This document shows positions 56,738 through 64,000 of a stretch of 64,000 bases of DNA, in pieces. The stretch is taken from positions 33,219,250-33,283,249 of the forward strand of contig OY855905.1 in the NCBI GenBank assembly GCA_963693305.1. The letters run 5' to 3'. The notes beneath the pieces are model-generated. The model made no database searches and was not told the origin of the DNA. It saw only the letters and a list, made by a program, of their open reading frames with translations. Each line of letters opens with the position of its first letter. The stretch's first letter is position 1. The position numbers and the translations under genes are program-made. The DNA is from Meandrina meandrites. Taxonomy: Eukaryota > Cnidaria > Anthozoa > Scleractinia > Meandrinidae.

Positions 56738-59700
56738 TTACCATTCTTCTTTGAACAGGACAGATGACGTCGGCGCAGAGTGACTTAATCTGACAATAAT
56801 TAAGCCACAGGGGGCTCTCACATCAAATCGGAGGACAAATAAAAGGTCTTATGGTCGCGACTAGAATGAATACTCCAAAATCACAAATCAGCTAGGAGAC
56901 TGGAACCCAAGCATTCCAGTGTGCACGTGCTTGGTGCTTGCGGTTTTTAGTTCCACCCTGTTTCCTTGCGATTCCTTCTACTCTGGTTTGCTTGCGGTTA
57001 GCCTTCATTTCTTGGTAAAGGTAGCACAGTTTGCAAAAAATGACTATACGCGTGGCGACCACTTTGAATTTGAAATACGTGGTCAGCTGGTGCGAGGTCT
57101 GGAACTGCGCCTACGAAATTCGTATCATTACGAAGCCAAATGTGTCTGAATTTCACGAGAATTACTCTACAAGAAGAGGAAAGGTTGAACTAAATATCCG
57201 TGGGCTTATTATTCCTATATGTTTCCATCTGTGCAATATTTTGGTGTCGTTTTTTAAAATGCTTGATTGGCTGCAAGTGTCTGCCAGTATAGGGAAACGA
57301 CTGTTTGCACGGCAACAGAACCAAGGGCTGAACCTGTTTAACTGATTCAAACCTGCCGCTCAAATCGAAGGAAACCTAAAATTAATAGTCCGCTAAGGTA
57401 CAAAAAAAACGCCAAAGTGGCAATGGTTAACTAAAAAAGCGAGAGAAAACCCGGAGAAGGTTGCGACGAGTAACGAACATGATAGCTGAAAAAAACATGA
57501 TCATGATATGCTATGATTCAGAGGCGGACAAAGCGGATTAGCGAGAGTTTTTGCCGCCGCTGACTGGTTAAACATTCTGTTGTGTCAGCTCACTGGCCCT
57601 ATTGTAGACTAATAGACTGCACCTTCCATTTTTTCCCGCGCAGATCCTGCGCAAGTGCGTTTTGTTAGTTATGTATAAAGAGCTACTAGACAAATTGCGA
57701 CCACGTACAGACCTAAATAAACATAAATAAGATTATTAAGGATTATCAGGCCACTGCACTCGCTTTCCACATCAATTTTGCTTTTCTATCTTCAATGCGT
57801 TGTTTGGTAAGAAAGAGAACTGTATCAGCTTTCGAATTCCATCTGTGGCCTATGGTTAATTTCCTGCCTACGATTATTTGAAAAGATAGGGCAGCCTTAT
57901 GATCGATTGAAACTTGATTCTTTGTTGAGTCATGTTGTCCTTCTTAACATTTATTCCACAATTGTTACCAGCCATTGAGGAGGTCTGTTTTGCAGCTCGT
58001 GCTTTATTGTTTACATGTGATAAACAACGCTCACGCCAACAATGATTGTTTATCCGTTTGACGTCAACCATCATCCTGGAGATTACTGTTGCCACATGTT
58101 ATAAAAAAACACTATGTAAACATGCGGATCTTGTTTCTATAACCGATCAATCAAGTATAAGTTATAGTCATTCAAATAAAGGTTTTAGTCAGTAGAAGTG
58201 GTGGCTGCTCTGTGAACTTACGGAACTTAGGACAGGAAATTGAATAAAGCGATAAATAGTAATTTAGGGTGTATGTACTATACAGCTTCTACACAAACAC
58301 AGCCCAAACATGGATTGATGATTAAAAAATGGTCATAAATTAAACAATTTCGTCAGAAGAAAGTTTGTGTTCAATTTTGCTTGATCGTCAAAACTTTTTC
58401 AGTTCGCTGATAGGCAAAATAGCCTCTTTACACAGCTATGTTGCGAGACGTTGAATAACCTCGATGATAGAAGTTTACTTTGTGTCGATTTGTGCCCCCC
58501 TCAGAAACAACCAAACCAAACTTTTCCGTATTTTTTTTCTTGGCTGAGCAAAATAACTCTGACAGACAGGTGAAAGGCGGAAGGTTCATGGTTGCCAAGA
58601 AACCGTCATCATTTCAGCTTTGTTGGCTAAGTTATTTCTCGGACGAAATTTATTATTGTCTTCGGTGAGGTTATCTAAGCAGATCGTCAGAATAGAAACG
58701 AACGGTTCAGAAATTAAATGCAAATACGCTCTGCTTGTCAAAAGCAACATAATAGATGTGACAATTAGCGATATTGATGACGGTGAATGTTTCGTTGTTT
58801 TTAAAAGCACAGAATACTGAGCCACAGTTCAAGCATGACAGAGGGGTATTATTAGTAACAGAAAGCCACTGAATTGTGTTACGAATTACGTGAATTTAAA
58901 TCAGCAAAAAAACCTAAATGTTTCAATTTTGTTTCAAGAAAAGATAGATAAAGATGAAAACACAGATGAACATTTGCAATGATATTTCTTCAGTCGTGCC
59001 TTTTATGTTAAGTGCACTATTCATGACGTCATTTATTCAAGTATTTTCATGTGCTGGGGTGTCATATTTTAATAAAAGCCACTACTCTGGCGCCATATTT
59101 GTCCTCCATTCTTGACTTCGCCGAAGCAAAGTTGTTTCGTTTCCTTAACAAGCTCTTTTTTTGTCACTGACCCTCTATCGCTGTCAGTCATGCCAAGCGC
59201 ATTGCGTTCGATATGACATCCAATCAAGTAGACCATGACAAAATGGCCTGAGGCTATACGTAAGCACTGAGTGTGTTTACATCGCGTGCTTTTTCCGATC
59301 TAAGCAACAAAATAGAGTCACGGCTTGTTAATTTGCGCACAAAGAAAGAAGCATTTCACGGTTATATACAGAGCACCCTGTTTTTCCCTTTTGAGTCTCG
59401 TTCTTCTGCACGTGACATCCGGGAAAGTTCATTTCACGCTTTGTCTCCCGGATGCGACCATATGTTTTGGCCCCGTGGCGGGAAGAACAATTGAAAATGT
59501 GCATTTTATAAAGAATATCGAAAATACAAGCGTCTCTCACGGCTTGTGTGACGACGAGTGGCGCTAGGAAACACAACCACGCGGTACTACGGCCAGTCTA
59601 AACAACGTCAGCCACAGCATTTCAGTTACGATTTAAATCGCACCGAATGGATTTCAAGATTCATGACTCTCTTGGGAGATTTGATGTACCTCCCGGCGGA

Positions 59701-62169
59701 GATACGCTCAAGAAAACGGGCAGAATCTAAGGAACTTTCGTTCATCTTAAGGGGGTAGGTAGCAAATAAACTTAATTTACAATTTTAAGTTCGCCAAACT
59801 ATTCGTTATTGTATACGCTTTGAAATATCGAGGAGTATTCTGATAGACGGGGGAAATTGACTCTCGTGGGCTGGCTAGAAAATCGTACTTGAAATTTGTA
59901 ATATTGTGCTCAACGGAAATAGCGTTTTTAATCAAGGAGAAGGTGGCGAATGTTCTAGAGCGCCAGTCCTTTAGAAACTTTCGAACCGCAAACAAAGACA
60001 ATTTCTTTCGATCGCTAATTTTTTTATAGTTCGTCAATGTTCTTCTATGTCGTCTTCAATCAATGAGTGTGACTCAAAGAATACGAATCTATAATCAGGA
60101 AATGCACACCAAAACCGACAAGCGTTAAATCATTAGACGGTGTCTAGTGCATTATTTTAATTTTTATCTTGACACGTTGAAAAGTGAGAAGAGGACATTT
60201 TCTTTGTAGTGATATGATTTTATATGATTTATGACACTTGCACCTGAATTTTGTATGATTCTGTAATATGGGCCAACAGTCAGGTACGAAAAGCCTAACT
60301 AATATACTCTCGCTATTTTCTCGTTCTTCTTGCTCCGATGATCACATTGTATAAGTTGAGATAGCTGTATTTGCTTTCTCGCATGTTCTGTCCTCTTGTG
60401 TTTGTTTTCTAGTTGCCACCGTATGCTTTGCGCGTCTTTACTCGGATCGCAAACGAATTTCTCGGCTAAACTTCAATTGGTTTTTACGGTGTATAGCTTT
60501 TAGTAATGGATATTATAAAGACGTGGAAGCTGATCCGGCTTTTATGCTACGAGTGTTAACGTCCGCATGTTGTAAACTCCTTACAAAGGATAGTGTGTTG
60601 ATAGAGTGAAACTTTGGCATATGCCTTTTCAGCTACTGGCCGTAAAGTCAAAACTAATGCAAAGGGAATTGTAAACGGTGCGGCATGTCTCTAAACGAAG
60701 CTTAATGACACCAAATGCATGGGCTTGCTTTCGAACTCGGTTTTTTGCAATTAAATTCTATTCAATGGATGCATATATTAGTATTTAACTTCCCCTTTAA
60801 TGGATTTGGCATATTTTCTCTCTTATTATTATTTTTACGGCAGGCGTGATTATAAATATCAGTTTTTGCCGAGCTTGGGGGGAGAACCAACTGTTCTGCG
60901 AAAAATGCAAGAGTTCTTTTGCTGCGATTTTATTTCCAAATGTATGCAAAAAATGTACGAAGATTGTATTCAGAGCTTCAAAACTCGTAAATTTAATTCA
61001 TTAGAATTAAATGCAAAAATTGCGGAGTCAGTTTCAATCGGCCGCATTTCGCATCTGTCACTCAGTTTTCAGTAACATAATTTCCGAACAGCGCAAAGAA
61101 AAAAAATCTTGGCAACGAACATAAAAAGCTACGGAGTAATTATTTGACGTGCGATTCGCTTTTCCACCAATTATGTGAAAGAATTACCCAAAATATGTTG
61201 TAAGTGCCTACCGTGCACAACGTTAATTAAAGAACGCAGTTGGAAATTTGAATTTCAAACATGAATTGTCCACAAGGATGGATATTTAATGCGATGTTAC
61301 ACACTAGAGACGCGAATGCGATGCAATAAAAAGCAATCTTGCGTGCGATTTCATGTATAAAAAGCTAGTTTTTCTTTTTCTTTTTTTTTTTTTTTCATCT
61401 TGGCTCGTCCGATTCTTTTGAGCTTAAGAAATTTCACAATACATCAATTTTGAAAGGGGGCTTTCTTTGTTTGCGATAAATAATTAAGGACATTCAAACA
61501 AGTTTATTGCGATCGTTGCTATAACAGTGTTCACCTCGCAAGTTAACAGCAACATAATTTCCATGGTTACGGATGGTTTGTACATCGGCTTCTATAAAGC
61601 TCTCTAGCAACACTTCTTTTAGCTAATTAATTTTCGAAATGAAGTTGTTATAATTTTAATCTAAATGAATCGACCAGCAAGTTATATACATACACGTCCC
61701 TGTAAAAGAACTGCGCCATCGTGCCAAAAAAGAAATCCTAGAACAGAAATCCTTATCGCGTTCTCCTCGATTTGTTAAAATCTAGTTTCTTGAAGGAGCC
61801 TTCGAAAGCTTGAGAACATTTATACTAAAGTCGAGCGCTATCGCATCAACTAGTGTGCTAAAAAATAAAAAGCAAGTGAGACTTAACTGTAGTGTACGTG
61901 GTGACTTGAAAGTCCAAAAATCTTCGTTCAAATAACAAATTAAATTAGTTCAGCTTACTATCTGAAAATGTGGCTTAATTCATTTATATCTACCGTTCAG
62001 ATAACGCAAGACGTTGTCAGTGTCTAATTGTCGGTTACACTTTGAATCTTACACTAAAATTAAAAAACATCAAAAGTTTCCAGTTTCCACAAGCCTTCTC
62101 AGAGTAGTGTGTCCTTAGTATCTCTTGGTTATTACAGCGGTTTCGCCTTTATGTCGATTAATGGGTATC
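56738..62169. other. Gene-free stretch
   Basis: About 5.4 kb in which I can support no gene. The longest frame (57031-57345, 104 codons) starts among other overlapping frames and has no recognisable family. A poly-T tract lies near 61381-61396. Confidence 0.5.
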
Positions 62170-62762
62170 CGGTCACTTCGTTCCATGACCACTTCGTTCC
62201 ATCCTTTGGTCACTTCGTTCCACCATATAGTCACTTCGTTTCAAAGAATAGTCACTTCGTTCCAAGTATAAACTAAGCGAAAAATCTTACAAAACTGTAA
62301 AATGTTATCCGCTGTCTATGACGACGGCCATTTTGAAACTTGTGAAGTACCTGTAGTACACCACCAGAATAGAGACGCAAAACCACGCTTTCATCATGAC
62401 ATCTCGCTTTGATCATAACCTCGCTTAACTATTTTTTTCTCTTTACACTTAAGAAGATATTTCCCCTAACGATCCCATATGATCCAGCTTTCATCATAAA
62501 CTATACTTTGACTAAAGAAGATGCGAATCCACGTTTTGATCAATGTCATAACATCTCTTCAACTTTTTTATTAAGAAACGGACCACTTCGCTAAACTTAA
62601 GTTCGAACAAACGACGCTTTAATTTTCTGAAAATCTAAGTTATAAGATTTTTCGCTTAGTTTATACTTGGAACGAAGTGACTGTAATTTGGAACGAAGTG
62701 ACTATATGGTGGAACGAAGTGACCAAAGGATGGAACGAAGTGGTCATGGAACGAAGTGACCG
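62170..62762. mobile_element. 593-bp foldback with five mirrored cacttcgttcc words per arm
   Basis: The left arm (62170 to about 62290) carries cacttcgttcc five times with spacers of different lengths. The right arm (about 62641 to 62762) carries ggaacgaagtg five times, with mirrored spacers (for example accatatagt/actatatggt). The arms continue into aaactaagcgaaaaatctta / taagatttttcgcttagttt. The 350-bp centre is AT-rich, with repeated cgctttcatcat-like phrases and no protein. No target-site duplication is clear. Confidence 0.9.
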
Positions 62763-63703
62763 TAATTCAGCTGGCCACTGAAGAAAAAACGGAAATTTTA
62801 TGAGATAAGATGTAAGCCGCGTTTCTCGATATTTTCCGGCACGATTTTAAGGCCTCGCCGCGTACTTGGAATCAAACAAATTAATTGGCACCCAGTTGTA
62901 ATCAAGGCTAGAATAGAATCTAATCGTTAAATTCGCTAGCTCATACTTAAAATTTCGGCGAGTTGAAAAGTAGGCTGTAAGAATGATGAGAGGATCGATC
63001 TGCGTGCCGATCAAACGGCACGGAGCAAGTCACAATCGCTCCCGAAAAATTCAACTGTAATGCGCTTTGCTGTCCTTCATTGATGCATCGAGATACACGA
63101 AGAAATAGGCAACAAATTTTGAATTGAAGTCAATGATTAATTGCGTCAGTTGTTATTTAGAGTTTTGTTGCTATTGACATGAATATTGAAAGCGTCGGAA
63201 AACATTCTCTGATCGCTGTCTGGTCATTTTTCGTATAGTATTTGCCCCTGAAATTAATAAAAAGTGTGCGAAGAGTTGTCCAGGCTGGACAGTTCAGATC
63301 AGCCTATAGTCCTTGTTATTGCAATGGCGTTTTATAAAAACTTTGTCAGTTAGCCCAGTTCCATAACCTGCGTGTAGTCCTCCAATTAGCTTGTCCTTCA
63401 ATTTTCAACTGAACCAGGAAGGATTCTCCGGATTCCTTTCCCGTCCGTTGACGCTTTCAAAGCAAAGTTACATTGGAAGCACGCTCGCGCGAAACGAATG
63501 CTAAAGAAGTCTCTTTGGAAGAAAGTGTTCCAATTTAATTCATATATACTAAAGTTTGTTCACAGTGTCCGAGCCATGTCCCAGAACTTTGCATGTGCAG
63601 GCCGTGCTATTAACTGAGCTTCATTAATTTGTAATTAAGTCATTCTTCATTTGGAGAGAGAACAAACGGGCCGACCTGATAACCAAGTGGTCGCAACTGA
63701 TAA

Positions 63704-63815
63704 AAACCCGCGTATAAGAACCTAAATTTTAAGAACCTGTTAGGCTAAAGTTTTCATTTTAACCCCCTTTTCATAAAAACCTACTTAGCCTAAAATTTTC
63801 AATAGGTTCTACAAC
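63704..63815. repeat. Word-repeat element (aagaacct)
   Basis: aaaacccgcgtataagaacc on the left faces aataggttct on the right. Between them lie taagaacctgttaggctaaa and cctacttagcctaaaatttt. It resembles a half-decayed relative of 17930-18336. Confidence 0.5.
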
Positions 63816-64000
63816 TGAAAATGAAGGTACATATGAAAATACAGAAAAAATTAGTCCAGGTTTCAGTCAGTAAGATTCAAAAATAAATTTACTGTATGTT
63901 TATCATCTAAACTGTATTCTAGATAATTATTAAATACATACTAGTCAGTGCAACGCTTTCGAGTGGTATACTATGGAATATCCCACTTGTCACTTGTATT

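Overview
The window reads as nuclear DNA of an anthozoan cnidarian, most likely a stony coral. The genes have GT-AG introns, poly(A) signals and 5' TOP-like leaders. The closest relatives I recognise are animal proteins (PRELID2, FKBPL, RPL10A, class A GPCR). The intergenic DNA is full of short foldback elements and a tRNA-derived repeat of the kind I associate with coral genomes. There are no operons, bacterial signals or CRISPR arrays. Genus and species cannot be fixed by eye.

Layout. 1-4.0 kb is a nearly perfect 1.63-kb tandem duplication without a recognisable gene. 4.8-10.8 kb holds two tandem two-exon genes for a small SLT/lysozyme-like secreted protein. The second has a signal peptide and the first seems to have lost it. 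Decayed LINE pieces lie between them. 13.2-18.7 kb (minus) is a six-exon PRELID2 gene, head-to-head across 186 bp with an eight-exon FKBPL-type TPR gene (18.9-24.0 kb, plus). 24.2-25.8 kb is a nest of repeats with two tRNA-Thr-derived units. 26.0-39.2 kb holds two complete four-exon RPL10A genes in inverted, tail-to-tail orientation. They encode the same 216-residue protein and differ only at silent sites. 39.2-47.2 kb is repeat-rich and gene-poor. 47.2-48.4 kb is an intronless class A GPCR. 55.5-56.7 kb is an intronless multi-pass membrane protein, possibly gustatory-receptor-like. The rest shows no gene I can support, apart from a striking 593-bp foldback at 62.2-62.8 kb.

How the genes relate. 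RPL10A is a cytosolic 60S subunit protein, FKBPL a predicted co-chaperone, and PRELID2 a predicted mitochondrial intermembrane-space lipid-transfer protein. The lysozyme-like pair may act on bacterial cell walls. The two single-exon receptors are sensory or signalling candidates. Apart from the shared PRELID2/FKBPL promoter, I see no pathway linking the neighbours.

The most unusual structure is a recurring type of repeat. At least ten elements with different sequences are each built from many degenerate copies of one private word of 6-15 bp, usually within inverted arms. Several have clear target-site duplications, so they look like several families of non-autonomous DNA transposons converging on one architecture.
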